Part shown: positions 6,815 through 15,350 of the stretch, piece after piece
How the letters are laid out: each line of letters starts with the position of its first letter
How positions within the stretch are numbered: the first letter of the stretch is position 1
NCBI GenBank assembly: GCA_027356675.1
Contig: DAHVXO010000237.1
Coordinates: 1 to 17,804 of the forward strand
From: Symbiobacteriaceae bacterium
GTDB lineage: Bacteria; Bacillota_E; Symbiobacteriia; Symbiobacteriales; Symbiobacteriaceae
Length of the DNA: 17,804 bases
Direction of reading: 5' to 3'
The notes under the pieces: generated by a model
The model's input: the letters and a program-made list of their open reading frames with translations, nothing else
The model's database searches: none
Told to the model about the DNA's origin: nothing
Program-made: the position numbers and the translations under genes

Positions 6815-7827
6815 TGCGTCCGCTCATCACCATAGGCATTGCGTTGCTCCTGGGCGCCCTCATGATTATTCCGACCGGGGTGAGCCCCTGGACGGCCTAC
6901 GGTGCACTGGCGGCCGGCGCCTTCGGGTCCTGGAGCGCCATCGCCACCACCCTGGTCCGGTCCACGCCACTGCTCTTTACCGGACTCGCGGCCGCTCTGG
7001 CCTTTCAGGCGGGCATCTTCAATATTGGTGCCGAAGGACAGTTCTACTTCGGCGCGCTGGCCGCGGCCCTGACGGCCGTCTATCTGCCCTTTCTGCCGGG
7101 ATGGCTGCGGCTGCCGTTGGCGTTGCTTGCCGCAGCGGTGGCCGGTGGGCTCTGGAGTTACCCGGCGGCCTATCTGCGCTCGTCGCTGGGCGTGAGCGAA
7201 GTGCTGACCACCATCATGCTCAATAACATCGCCACGTTGCTGACGGCCTATCTGGCAACTTACCCCTTCAAAGGCGACCTGGACATTGGCGCCACCTATG
7301 CGGTGCCGGCCAAGGCGCAACTCGCCCCGCTGGGCGGGGCCGGAGCGCTCAACGTGGGCTTCCTGCTGGCACTGGCAGTGGCCGCCCTGACGTACGTGCT
7401 GCTCTTCCGGACGGCGGTCGGTTACGAGTTCCGGGCCCTGGGCGCCAACGATCGGTTTGCCCGCTACTTCGGTACGCCGATCGGAAAGCGCATTTTTCAG
7501 GGACTCTTCCTCAGCGGGGCCATCGCCGGTCTTGGCGGGGCCGAGCAGGTGCTGGGCGTTCACCACCGCTTCATCAGCAATTTTTCGCCCGGCTACGCCT
7601 TCACCGGCATCACTGTAGCCCTGCTGGCCCGGCTCCACCCTGGCTGGGTGGTGGTGACCAGTATCTTTTTCGGCGCCCTGGAGAGCGGCGCACTGCGGAT
7701 GGAGGCGAATACCAACGTCTCCCGGGACCTGCTGACTGCGTTGCAGGGAATCATCATCCTGCTGTTGGCCGCCGAGGCCCTGCTCAACTGGCGCAAGCGT
7801 GCGGTGCAGAGGAGGAAGACGGCATGA
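6811..7827 (+). CDS. BMP-type ABC importer permease 1
   Basis: A 338-residue inner-membrane permease of the branched-chain/sugar/nucleoside type (BPD_transp_2-like), the NupP/RbsC-type partner. About eight to ten hydrophobic segments are visible. The family marks are FQAGIFNIGAEGQFYFGALA (about 66-85), a long re-entrant region, SEVLTTIMLNNIA, and the cytoplasmic coupling segment FRALGANDRFARYFG followed by LSGAIAGLGGAEQVLG. It starts in a 4-base overlap with the ATPase stop and itself ends in a 4-base overlap with permease 2, so the two are made together and should pair as a heterodimer. The substrate follows from the binding protein and is probably a nucleoside-like compound. Confidence 0.92.
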   Translation: MMRPLITIGIALLLGALMIIPTGVSPWTAYGALAAGAFGSWSAIATTLVRSTPLLFTGLAAALAFQAGIFNIGAEGQFYFGALAAALTAVYLPFLPGWLRLPLALLAAAVAGGLWSYPAAYLRSSLGVSEVLTTIMLNNIATLLTAYLATYPFKGDLDIGATYAVPAKAQLAPLGGAGALNVGFLLALAVAALTYVLLFRTAVGYEFRALGANDRFARYFGTPIGKRIFQGLFLSGAIAGLGGAEQVLGVHHRFISNFSPGYAFTGITVALLARLHPGWVVVTSIFFGALESGALRMEANTNVSRDLLTALQGIIILLLAAEALLNWRKRAVQRRKTA

Positions 7828-8765
7828 ATGGCTGGGGTATGGCGGAATTCCTTCTGGCCTCCACCTTGCGCGTCGTTCCGCCGATTCTGCTGGCGGGGTT
7901 GGCAGGTCTGCTCTCCATGCAGGTTGGCATGCTCAACATCGCCCTGGAAGGCATGCTGCTGGTCGGCGCCTTTGTGGGCGTGCTTTTCAGCTTCCTCACG
8001 GGGAGCGGCCTGGCAGGGCTTGTGGCTGCCACCCTGATCGGAGCGGCTACAGGGTATCTGTTCGCAGTGTTCAACCTGAAGTTCCGGGCCAACAACATCG
8101 TGGTGGGTGTGGCCGTCAACATTTTGGCCCTGGGCCTGACCACGTACCTGCTGCGGACCCTGTTCGGGGTGCGCGGCGCCTTTTCATCGCCCCGCATAGG
8201 CGGACTGCCGCTTCTGCACCTGACGTTTCTGGAAGGGGTCCCCCTGCTGCGGGCCGTCGCCCATCTGCCCGTGATGACATATGTGGCGGTGGCTACGGTG
8301 GTGGCGGTGCACCTGTTTCTCTACCACACCCCGATCGGGCTGCGGGTCCAGGCCACGGGTCAGTACCCGCTGGCCGTGACCACTGCCGGGGACAGTGTGG
8401 ACGGGCTGAAGCTACTGGTGCTCGTGGTGGGGGGCGCCTTTGCCGGCGCCGGCGGCGCTCATCTTTCGCTTGGGCAACTGACCATGTTTACCGAGAACAT
8501 GTCCAACGGGCGGGGTTTCATGGCCGTGGCGGTGGCGGTCTTCGGCCGCCGGACCCCACTGGGCACTTTGGGGGCGGCGCTCCTGTTCGGATTGGCCGAA
8601 ACCGCGACCATGTGGCTGCAATCCTTTAGCGTGCCCCCCCAGTTGGTGCAGCTGATCCCCTATGTGCTGACGATTCTGGTTCTAGTACTGGTGGCGGTCC
8701 GGGAACGGGCGGAGTACCGTCGGGCCCAGCGTCAGGCGCTGACGACGGGCGAACAGGAGGCGTGA
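7824..8765 (+). CDS. BMP-type ABC importer permease 2
   Basis: A 313-residue membrane protein, the second, shorter permease of the importer (NupQ-type). Hallmarks are LLSMQVGMLNIALEGMLLVGA (about 31-51), the LKFRANNIVVGVAVNILALG segment, and the coupling helix GLRVQATGQYPLAVTTAGDSV followed by AGAGGAHLSLGQLTMFTENM. A run of hydrophobic helices closes with YVLTILVLVLVAVRERAEYR. It overlaps permease 1 by 4 bases. The next gene, a phosphohydrolase, starts 42 bases on behind GGAGAAGGAGG, so it is likely co-transcribed. Together with the lipoprotein and the double ATPase this makes a complete BMP-family importer. Confidence 0.92.
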   Translation: MNGWGMAEFLLASTLRVVPPILLAGLAGLLSMQVGMLNIALEGMLLVGAFVGVLFSFLTGSGLAGLVAATLIGAATGYLFAVFNLKFRANNIVVGVAVNILALGLTTYLLRTLFGVRGAFSSPRIGGLPLLHLTFLEGVPLLRAVAHLPVMTYVAVATVVAVHLFLYHTPIGLRVQATGQYPLAVTTAGDSVDGLKLLVLVVGGAFAGAGGAHLSLGQLTMFTENMSNGRGFMAVAVAVFGRRTPLGTLGAALLFGLAETATMWLQSFSVPPQLVQLIPYVLTILVLVLVAVRERAEYRRAQRQALTTGEQEA

Positions 8766-8807
8766 TTCCTGGCCCGGACCCGGTCCACATGGAGAAGGAG
8801 GATCCCG

Positions 8808-10670
8808 ATGCGGAAAAAGACAGTATTGATTGGTCTCGACGCTGCCGTGCCGACCCTGGTGGATAAGTACGTGGCGGAAGGGCATATGCCCAATCTCAAG
8901 CGGTTGCTGGAGCGGGGGACTTACTCACGCCTCCACAGCACCGTGCCTGGAATCACCCCTGTTGCCTGGGCCAGCGTTTCCACCGGGGCGTACCCCGGTA
9001 CCCACGGCATCACCGACTTCATGCTCCTGGACGAGGGCGAGCCCCTCGATTCAGGACGGAACGCCTTCCTGGGCAACGAGCTCCGCGCGGAGACCATCTG
9101 GGAGGCGGCGGAGAAGGCGGGAATCAAGACGGCCGCGATCAATTTCCCACAGGCATGGCCGCCTGAAGGGCGCAGTACCTATTGGGTCGCCGGGTTCGGC
9201 TCGCCGGCAACCGGCTCTCCCTTCGAGATCCGCTCCAGCTCCTGCTTCGCCACCCCGGCGATGGCCGCCGACCTGCGGGATGCCACTGTGGTCGAATGGC
9301 AGGGCGACAGCCTCACGTTTGCGCTCATCCCGTTCAAGGATCCGCAGGGATCCGGCCCAGTGATTCGGCTGGAAAAGACGGCGGGCGGACTCCGGCTGAC
9401 CGGTCCCGACGGTTCGGCCCACAGCCTGACAGCGGGGCAGTGGACGCCGTGGTTTACGGCGATCTTTGTGGAGAAGGGCGAGCGGCTGACTGGTACCTTC
9501 CGGTTCAAGCTGATCCGGCGCTCGGCCGATGGCGCCGGTTTCTCGCTGTACTGCTCCCAGGTGATGGCCGTGGAGCGAATGGCTGTTCCCACGGACTTGG
9601 GCGTGGAGCTGGTTGAGCGGTTCGGTCCCTACGTGGAGAACTCCGGCGCCCGGGGCTACGAGCGCAACTGGGTGGACCTGGAGACCTTCAGCGAGGAGAG
9701 CGAGCACAAGGCTCGCTGGATCGCCCGAGCCGCCAACTACCTGCTGACCGAGCGAGGTGTGGATCTGCTGGTGCTCAAGTGGCACTTCCTGGACCACATT
9801 CAGCACCTGATCTGGGGCAGGGTGGACCCGATCTCGCCCTGGTATCATGCCGAGACCGCCCCTTTCTTCGAGGCGGCGCTGATCCGGGCCTACCGGGCCG
9901 CCGACGAACTGATCGGTGCCTTCCTGCCGCTGCTCGATGACGGGCACGTGGTCGCCATGGTATCCGACCATGGGCATACCCCGCACCTGAAAGCCATGTC
10001 GGTCAACAACCTGCTGGCCGAGAAGGGGTATTTGAAGTTCACCCCCGCCGAGCCCCGGCCGAAGGTGCACTGGAACGAGACCCGCTTTTTCGGTGGACCG
10101 TGTTGTGGGCATATTCGCGTGAACCTGAAGGGACGCGACCCGGAGGGTATCGTCGACCCGGCCGACTATGAGCGGGCGCAGGAAGAGATCATCGAGGTTT
10201 TGCTTTCCTACCGCGATCCCGAGACGGGGATGCGGCCGGTGGCCATGGCCGTGAAGAAGCGGGAGGCCAAGGTGTTCGGTCAGTGGGGCACCCGCACCGG
10301 CGACGTGATCTTCCTGATGCGGGAAGGCTACACCGGCGACTTCAACTGGTCGCCGCTCTCCGCAGACGGGGTAGTCCTGGTCCCCATGAGCGAGGGCCTG
10401 AAGGTCACCGCGGATTACGGGCAGTACAAGTGGATCGCCAGTAAGTTCCAGAGCGCCCACGGCTGCGGCCTGCCTACCGCCGAACTGGGCCTGGGCACCG
10501 ACGAGTGCGTCTTCGTCATTGCCGGACCCGGCGTGCGGGGCGGCTACCACCGGCCGCACTCAGGCCACGTGGTCGACGTGGCGCCGACCCTGGCCCACTT
10601 CGGTGAGCTTCCCTGCCCGAAGCAGGCCGAGGGCAACATCCTCGGGGATATCAGCGCCAGGAATGAGTAG
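8808..10670 (+). CDS. Alkaline-phosphatase-superfamily phosphodiesterase/nucleotide pyrophosphatase-like hydrolase
   Basis: A 620-residue metal-dependent hydrolase of the type I phosphodiesterase/nucleotide pyrophosphatase group. Likely two-metal ligands and nucleophile: D11 in VLIGLDA, T50 in GITPVAWASVSTG (nucleophile position), D329 and H333 in FLDHIQH, D387 and H388 in VSDHGH, and H551 in FQSAHGCGLP. The end, VVDVAPTLAHFGELPCPKQAEG, is typical of the superfamily. Residues 135-285 are a large insert between nucleophile and second metal motif, probably substrate-binding. There is no signal peptide, so it should act in the cytosol on something already imported. It starts with ATG behind GGAGAAGGAGG, 42 bases after the BMP permease, which suggests that it processes the imported compound, for example a phosphodiester or phosphoester. 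Catalytic class fairly sure; substrate unknown. Confidence 0.85.
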   Translation: MRKKTVLIGLDAAVPTLVDKYVAEGHMPNLKRLLERGTYSRLHSTVPGITPVAWASVSTGAYPGTHGITDFMLLDEGEPLDSGRNAFLGNELRAETIWEAAEKAGIKTAAINFPQAWPPEGRSTYWVAGFGSPATGSPFEIRSSSCFATPAMAADLRDATVVEWQGDSLTFALIPFKDPQGSGPVIRLEKTAGGLRLTGPDGSAHSLTAGQWTPWFTAIFVEKGERLTGTFRFKLIRRSADGAGFSLYCSQVMAVERMAVPTDLGVELVERFGPYVENSGARGYERNWVDLETFSEESEHKARWIARAANYLLTERGVDLLVLKWHFLDHIQHLIWGRVDPISPWYHAETAPFFEAALIRAYRAADELIGAFLPLLDDGHVVAMVSDHGHTPHLKAMSVNNLLAEKGYLKFTPAEPRPKVHWNETRFFGGPCCGHIRVNLKGRDPEGIVDPADYERAQEEIIEVLLSYRDPETGMRPVAMAVKKREAKVFGQWGTRTGDVIFLMREGYTGDFNWSPLSADGVVLVPMSEGLKVTADYGQYKWIASKFQSAHGCGLPTAELGLGTDECVFVIAGPGVRGGYHRPHSGHVVDVAPTLAHFGELPCPKQAEGNILGDISARNE

Positions 10671-10701
10671 CAAAACCAGACTCAGGGGTATCGCCGGGCG
10701 G

Positions 10702-10734
10702 GAGAAGCTCGTTGGCTTCTCACCTTACAGGTGG
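10702..10734. terminator. Paired hairpins between convergent operons
   Basis: GAGAAGC (10702-10708) pairs with GCTTCTC (10715-10721) around a 6-base loop, and CACCT-TAC-AGGTG (10721-10733) forms a second small hairpin directly beside it. They lie between the end of the phosphohydrolase and the end of the convergent S-component gene. No T run follows on either strand, so the terminator call rests on position and pairing. Confidence 0.4.
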
Positions 10735-10757
10735 CGGAACTCCGAGTGTCCCATGGT

Positions 10758-11597
10758 TCACGCCGCCTTCCTGTCCACTCTGGCCAGGTCGGTCCGTGCC
10801 CGCCCCAGGAAGAGGCCGGCCAACAGGACCAGCATGAAGGGGACACCGGCCATGACCACAGATTGAGCGCCGCCCTTGCCGAACTGAGCGAATCCGGGGT
10901 TGAAAATCTGCCCGCCGACACCGAGGGAGATGGCCATGAGAATGACCCATCCCGCTACGGAAGCGATCAGAACCAGCCAGGCGGCCGTACTACCAGACCT
11001 GCCGCTGCCGATCTCCTGCGGCTCCATGATGTCGGACCAGAGCAGGCCCCACCGCTTGACCCGGCCGTAGAGCAGGCCCATCAGAACCGGTCCGAGTACG
11101 GCGGGGAGCAGCACATTATTCAGGGCGATGATGGAGCCCAGCACGGTGAATGGGAAGAGGCCGAGCATCTCAAGGCCCCAGGCGATAATCAGGGCGCAGG
11201 CGATGCCGCTGGCGACGGTCAGGATGATAAACTCCGTCACTTGCCGCGTCCCCTTCATGGACGGCTCCTCACCGCTGGAGAGGGCGCCAAGGCGGCCCCA
11301 CATCATGTACGGAATGGCGCCAAGAAAGAAGTTGCCGATGAAGCCGAAGAGGCTGCCGAGGCCGAATGTGCCGAAGAGATCGCCGATCAGGTTGCCAATG
11401 GCGACGCCCCAGGCCGCCGCCGGGCCGAACAGCAGGGATGCTACGGGAGGAATCACCTGGGCCACGCGGATTTCGGTGATCCCAGGGACCAGCGGAATGG
11501 CCTTAAATGGGATCAGGACGCCTGCGTACACAGCAGCAATGAGGGCAGTCAGGACAATCATCCGGGTGTTCTTCCACATGGTGAACAACTCGCGCAT
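10758..11597 (-). CDS. ECF transporter S component, QueT-like, with C-terminal membrane extension
   Basis: A 279-residue integral membrane protein, predicted substrate-binding (S) subunit of the ECF importer encoded just upstream. The first 170 residues or so resemble QueT-type S components: an Ala-rich helix 1 (VLTALIAAVYAGVLI), ITEIRVAQVIPPVASLLFGP, WGVAIGNLIGDLFG and FGFIGNFFLGAIPYMMWGRL. QueT proteins are usually about 160-200 residues; here a further 80-100 residues add two strongly hydrophobic segments (WLVLIASVAGWVILMAISL and MAGVPFMLVLLAGLFLG). I chose ATG 11597, with GGAAGG about 10 bases upstream; an in-frame TTG at 11615 is less likely. It follows ecfT after 109 bases, a wider gap than elsewhere in the operon. 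The ligand is unknown; queuosine precursor is only the family namesake. Confidence 0.75.
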   Translation of the reverse strand: MRELFTMWKNTRMIVLTALIAAVYAGVLIPFKAIPLVPGITEIRVAQVIPPVASLLFGPAAAWGVAIGNLIGDLFGTFGLGSLFGFIGNFFLGAIPYMMWGRLGALSSGEEPSMKGTRQVTEFIILTVASGIACALIIAWGLEMLGLFPFTVLGSIIALNNVLLPAVLGPVLMGLLYGRVKRWGLLWSDIMEPQEIGSGRSGSTAAWLVLIASVAGWVILMAISLGVGGQIFNPGFAQFGKGGAQSVVMAGVPFMLVLLAGLFLGRARTDLARVDRKAA

Positions 11598-11706
11598 CGA
11601 CTTCACACCTTCCAATCACGAATATTTAGGTCGTAGTGTATATTAACTATTCTGTCTGTGGTTCCTGCCGCCGCCAGGCAGAATTCTGGAGATAGGCTTG
11701 GGGTGC

Positions 11707-12486
11707 CTATTTCAGCAACCCGTCGATCCGCCCATAACCCATGAACCGCACATAGACAAAGGCCAGCGCCATCAACAGGGCCAGTCCGACCGCAGCCCAG
11801 TCCCACCCGCCCATGCGCAACTGCAGGTAGTAGGTGCGCTGCCGGCGCGCTCCGAACCCCTTGGCCTCCAGGGCCATCGCCAGGTGATTCGTCGAACGGA
11901 TGGCGCTGGCAAAGATCGGCACCACCAGGGGCAGGTGCTTGCGCATTCGTTCGATGAAGCTGCCGGATTCGACGTCGAGTCCCCGGGACTTCTGGGCCTG
12001 CACGATCGTCGCACCGGCGCCCACAAAGGTGGGGACCAGCCGCAGGGCGGTGGAGAAGGCAAAGGCAACATTGTAGGGGAGCCCGAGCCGGATCAGTCCA
12101 GTGGCGATCTCCTCATTCTTGGTGCAGGCCAGGAAGACCACGCTCCCCGCGATGGTGGCCACCAGCTTCAGCCCGGTGCCGATGCCGTATAGCAGCGACT
12201 CCACCTCGATCGGGCCGAGCAGGGGGGTGCTCCCCTTGGCCGCGAAGGACCAGGTGACGAGTGAGAAGGTCCCAATGATGGCAAGCAGGGTGCGGACCCG
12301 CTGCAGGGACGGCCACGCTCCGGCCACGTGAGCGGCAACCAGCACCAGCCCCAGGAGAATCCCGGGGACCACAGGGTGGTCGGCGGCCACGGCGAGCAGC
12401 AGGAGACCCACCAGCACGAACATCTTCGCGCGCGGGTCCAGGCGATGGAGGGGTGAGTTCGTATCCACATACAGGTAGATGTCCAC
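11707..12486 (-). CDS. ecfT: ECF transporter transmembrane coupling protein EcfT
   Basis: A 259-residue membrane scaffold that links the ATPases to the S component. The N-terminal YVDTNSPLHRLDPRAKM is the classic EcfT opening. It is followed by several membrane helices and the two cytoplasmic coupling motifs, AQKSRGLD (about residues 163-170) and ALEAKGFG (about 207-214), which correspond to the x-R/K-G motifs that dock on the ATPases. The start is GTG 12486, with AGGAGGG 8 bases upstream and only 3 bases between the stop of the ATPase gene and this start, so translation is tightly coupled. A weak imperfect hairpin lies just after the gene, before the S component. Confidence 0.92.
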   Translation of the reverse strand: MDIYLYVDTNSPLHRLDPRAKMFVLVGLLLLAVAADHPVVPGILLGLVLVAAHVAGAWPSLQRVRTLLAIIGTFSLVTWSFAAKGSTPLLGPIEVESLLYGIGTGLKLVATIAGSVVFLACTKNEEIATGLIRLGLPYNVAFAFSTALRLVPTFVGAGATIVQAQKSRGLDVESGSFIERMRKHLPLVVPIFASAIRSTNHLAMALEAKGFGARRQRTYYLQLRMGGWDWAAVGLALLMALAFVYVRFMGYGRIDGLLK

Positions 12487-12489
12487 TGC

Positions 12490-14172
12490 CTAATCCCTCC
12501 TGATGCCGCGCAGGCACTCATGTAAACTGACCAGAGTACCACCCAGCCTGTTGGAGATCCGGACCACCTGCGGGGGCTTCAGGCTGGCCGCGATCAGTTC
12601 CGCCTCCCGGGCCATCACGGAGCGGGTGGGGCCATCCATCCAGATGCGCCCCTCCTTGACGACGACGGTGCGGTGAGCATACTCCGCCACCACCCACATG
12701 GTGTGCGTGACGCAGATGATGGTGTGACCCATCTCGTTCAGGTGCCGCACCAGTTCCATCATCCGACGCTGCTCCATGTAGTCGAGCCCGGTGGTCGGCT
12801 CATCCAGAATGATCACCTGGGGGCGGGTCGCCAGGATCGAGGCAACGGCCACCAGCTGCCGCTCCCCTTTGGTCAGGGCGAAGGGGTCTTCGGCCTCGCG
12901 GCCCTGCAGGCCCACGGCCGCCAGTGCCTCCTCGACCCGGACCTCTACCTCGCCGGGGGGGACGCCGTGGTTGCGGGGCCCGAAGGCGACCTCCTCTGCC
13001 ACCGTTTCGGCGAAGATCTGGTGGTCTGGGTTCTGAAAGACATAGCCCACAGTGCGCCCCAACTGCAGCACAGTCTGCCCCGCGGTGGGGATGCCCAGCA
13101 CGCGCACCTCGCCCCTCGTCGGCATCAGGAGGCCATTGAGGTGCTTGACCAGGGTGGTTTTTCCAGAGCCGTTCTGCCCCACCACGGCCACGAATTCGCC
13201 GCGGTGGATGGTCAGGCTGGCGCCTTGCAGAGCGACCACACCATTGGGGTACCGGTGCTCAAGGTCTCGCACCTGGATCACCGGCTTGTTTTGGCCCTGG
13301 CGGGTGAGGTCCTCCGCCTCAAGCAGTGCCAGGACGCCGAGATCTACCCGGTAACCGGCGGCGGCCAGGCTCTCTGCCGCCTCCGCAACGGTCAGAGCCG
13401 GGGGAAGGCCGAGGCGGGCGGTCAACTGAGCGGCGCCCAGCGGCTGTACGCCAAGCTCTTCCAGCCAGTCCGCCCGGGTCAGGACGTCACGTGGGGCGCC
13501 CTGGGCCAGGATCCGGCCCTGATGCAGCACGACCACCCGGTCGGCCACCGCCGCCTCCTCGGTCTCGTGCTCAGCGATAATCAGGGTGAGTCCGCGTTCC
13601 CGCAGGCGCCGGGAGACGGTGAAGACCCCTTCCTTGCCCAGGGGGTCCAGGTCGGTGGTAGGCTCGTCCATCACCACCACCTTGGGCTCGAGGCTGAGCA
13701 CGGAGGCTATGGCCAGGCGCTGTTTCTGCCCGCCCGAGAGGGTGGCAGGTTCACGCCGCTCCAGTCCCGTCAGGCCTACCGTGGCCAGGCACTCTCGCAC
13801 CCGGCGCTCCATCTCCGCCCGATCCACCCCAAAGTTCTCAGGGGCGAAGGCCACTTCCAGTTCCACGTTGGTGGAGAAGAGCTGGCTCTCAAAGTCCTGA
13901 AAGACGAGCCCCACTTGCCCGGCGAGGGCGTTGACCTTCTGCCCTGAGGCCAGGCTCCCCAGTATGGTCACCTGTCCCCGGAGGTCGCCGCGGTGAAATT
14001 GCGGCACGAGGCCGTTCAGGGTATAGCACAAGGTTGATTTCCCGGCGCCGCTGGGGCCGACGACTACAATGAACTCCGAGGAGGCGACCGCCAGATCGAC
14101 CCCAGCCAGGGCCGGTGCCTCCGAGTTCCGATAGGTAAAGTGTAGATCCGACAGCCTGATGGCTTCAGCCAA
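12490..14172 (-). CDS. ecfA: Fused energy-coupling factor ATPase (EcfA-EcfA' in one chain)
   Basis: A 560-residue protein containing both ECF ATPase domains. Domain 1: Walker A GPSGAGKST (39-47), Q-loop LVFQDFESQLF, signature LSGGQKQRLAIASVL, Walker B VVVMDEPTTDLDP and IIAEHE. Domain 2 starts around residue 290: Walker A GQNGSGKTT, Q-loop YVFQNPDHQIF, signature LTKGERQLVAVASIL (Thr-Lys instead of Ser-Gly), Walker B VIILDEPTTGLD and VTHTMW. All catalytic Lys, Asp-Glu and His residues are present in both halves. The start is probably TTG 14172, because AAGGAGG lies 9 bases upstream; a GTG at 14193 in the same frame would place the ribosome binding site inside the gene. It follows the dehydrogenase by 17 bases and precedes ecfT by 3. 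Fused EcfA pairs are known in group I/II ECF systems. Confidence 0.92.
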   Translation of the reverse strand: MAEAIRLSDLHFTYRNSEAPALAGVDLAVASSEFIVVVGPSGAGKSTLCYTLNGLVPQFHRGDLRGQVTILGSLASGQKVNALAGQVGLVFQDFESQLFSTNVELEVAFAPENFGVDRAEMERRVRECLATVGLTGLERREPATLSGGQKQRLAIASVLSLEPKVVVMDEPTTDLDPLGKEGVFTVSRRLRERGLTLIIAEHETEEAAVADRVVVLHQGRILAQGAPRDVLTRADWLEELGVQPLGAAQLTARLGLPPALTVAEAAESLAAAGYRVDLGVLALLEAEDLTRQGQNKPVIQVRDLEHRYPNGVVALQGASLTIHRGEFVAVVGQNGSGKTTLVKHLNGLLMPTRGEVRVLGIPTAGQTVLQLGRTVGYVFQNPDHQIFAETVAEEVAFGPRNHGVPPGEVEVRVEEALAAVGLQGREAEDPFALTKGERQLVAVASILATRPQVIILDEPTTGLDYMEQRRMMELVRHLNEMGHTIICVTHTMWVVAEYAHRTVVVKEGRIWMDGPTRSVMAREAELIAASLKPPQVVRISNRLGGTLVSLHECLRGIRRD

Positions 14173-14189
14173 CTGCAGTTGCCTCCTTG

Positions 14190-15146
14190 TCACTCCGAAA
14201 AGACTTGAGGGCGAAGCAATACCTTGAGCTGCCCATGCGCCGCCCGGAAGGCCTCCGCGGCCATATCCAGCGGATAGGTGGCCGCGATGAACCGGGTGAC
14301 ATCAACCTTTGCGGTGGTCAGGAGGCGGAGCGCAGGGGCGAAGGGGCCGCACCGGGAGCCGATCATGGTGATCTCATCGACCATGAGGCGGGCCCAATCC
14401 ACAGCCGGCGGCGAGGTGTGCGTGGACTTGAGTACAAGGCAGCCGCGGGGTTCCAACATGGACCGGGCCCTTGCCAGACCGGAGGCCGAACCCGTGCAGT
14501 CGACCACCAGGGGAAAGGACTCTTCGCAGAGGCACGGGCGGATTCCATAGGAGGACAGAAGCGCCAGGCGCTCCGGGTGGCGCCCTGCCAGGGCGACATC
14601 GGCGCCGGACAGCGACAAGACCAGGGCTGCCAGGCACCCAAGCCTGCCGTCACCCACCACGGCTGCCCGGCTGTCTGGGCGTATGTGGATCTGCTCGAGC
14701 AGCTCCAGGGCGGCAGCGAGCGGTTCCACGAAGACCGCGGCCTCGTCGGAAACGTTCTCCGGCACGACATGCAGGTTTTGAACGGGCAGGGTGCACCAGG
14801 TTGCGAAGGCGCCATCCCGTCCGTAGATGCCCAGCGCGCTGCGGCGGGCGCAGTGATTCTGCAGTCCGGCACGGCAACGGTCGCACTCCCCGCACCCCAC
14901 ATTGATTTCGCCCACGACCCGCCGTCCGATCCAGGCCGAGTCACGTGGATCGCCAACGCTGTCCACCACGCCCGTGAACTCATGCCCCAGCACGCCGTGC
15001 CAGCCCTTGTAGCCCTGTGTGATCGCCAGGTCGGTGGAGCAGATCCCGGCGAGGCGAACGCTGATCCGGGCCTCCCCGCCCCGCGGGACCGGAGTGGGAT
15101 GGTCCTGCACTGCCACAAGGGAGCCGTTGAAGAGAACTGCCTGCAT
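14190..15146 (-). CDS. Zinc-dependent MDR alcohol dehydrogenase-like protein
   Basis: A 318-residue medium-chain dehydrogenase/reductase that should oxidise an alcohol or polyol with NAD(P)+. The catalytic zinc ligands are C36 in AGICSTD, H55/E56 in GHEF, and E141 in FVEPLAAAL. The structural zinc has four cysteines, C85, C88, C91 and C99, in the pattern GCGECDRCRAGLQNHC. The nucleotide-binding fold begins at VVGDGRLGC (163-171), a slightly unusual glycine motif. The protein is shorter than the 340-360 residues typical of this group. The start is ATG 15146 behind GGGAGG; the longer upstream frame is not supported by family length. It leads the ECF operon (17 bases before ecfA), so it may act on the compound imported by that transporter. 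Substrate unknown. Confidence 0.87.
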   Translation of the reverse strand: MQAVLFNGSLVAVQDHPTPVPRGGEARISVRLAGICSTDLAITQGYKGWHGVLGHEFTGVVDSVGDPRDSAWIGRRVVGEINVGCGECDRCRAGLQNHCARRSALGIYGRDGAFATWCTLPVQNLHVVPENVSDEAAVFVEPLAAALELLEQIHIRPDSRAAVVGDGRLGCLAALVLSLSGADVALAGRHPERLALLSSYGIRPCLCEESFPLVVDCTGSASGLARARSMLEPRGCLVLKSTHTSPPAVDWARLMVDEITMIGSRCGPFAPALRLLTTAKVDVTRFIAATYPLDMAAEAFRAAHGQLKVLLRPQVFSE

Positions 15147-15350
15147 CTTTTCCCTCCCGTAGATTTCCTCTTCCTTTCCGCGCGAAGTTCGAACTGTCCT
15201 GCAAGATGAACAGGGAGTCTCTGCTCCACAGGGGCTCCGCATAGGACGTCGCCAACGTCTCTCGCCTGCCGACCGGTGCACCCGGTATGCAGGCGTGCCA
15301 GAAGGGCGGGGCGGACGCTTCCCTTCTGGTGTCACGCACGCCCAGCAATG
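15147..15350 (-). promoter_or_regulatory. Structured leader upstream of the dehydrogenase-ECF operon
   Basis: This gap contains no convincing gene but many strong inverted repeats. CCAGAAGGG (15298-15306) pairs with CCCTTCTGG (15321-15329), enclosed by GGCGTGC (15292-15298) and GCACGCC (15336-15342). GCCTGC (15264-15269) pairs with GCAGGC (15289-15294) around an inner ACCGG/CCGGT (15272-15276, 15282-15286). Nearer the gene, GACGT/ACGTC and GGAG/CTCC pairs occur. Arms at 15292-15294 are shared by two stems, so alternative folds are possible. I recognise no known riboswitch family and see no clear promoter. It may be a leader RNA or a small RNA; the evidence is pairing by eye. Confidence 0.4.

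Noticed and set aside
9051..10559. 502-codon minus-strand open frame opposite the phosphohydrolase
   Set aside because: No domain, no ribosome binding site, and composition of an antisense shadow; the plus strand has intact metal-site motifs.
12673..13947. 424-codon plus-strand open frame opposite the fused EcfA
   Set aside because: It mirrors the ABC domains on the other strand and has no motif of its own.
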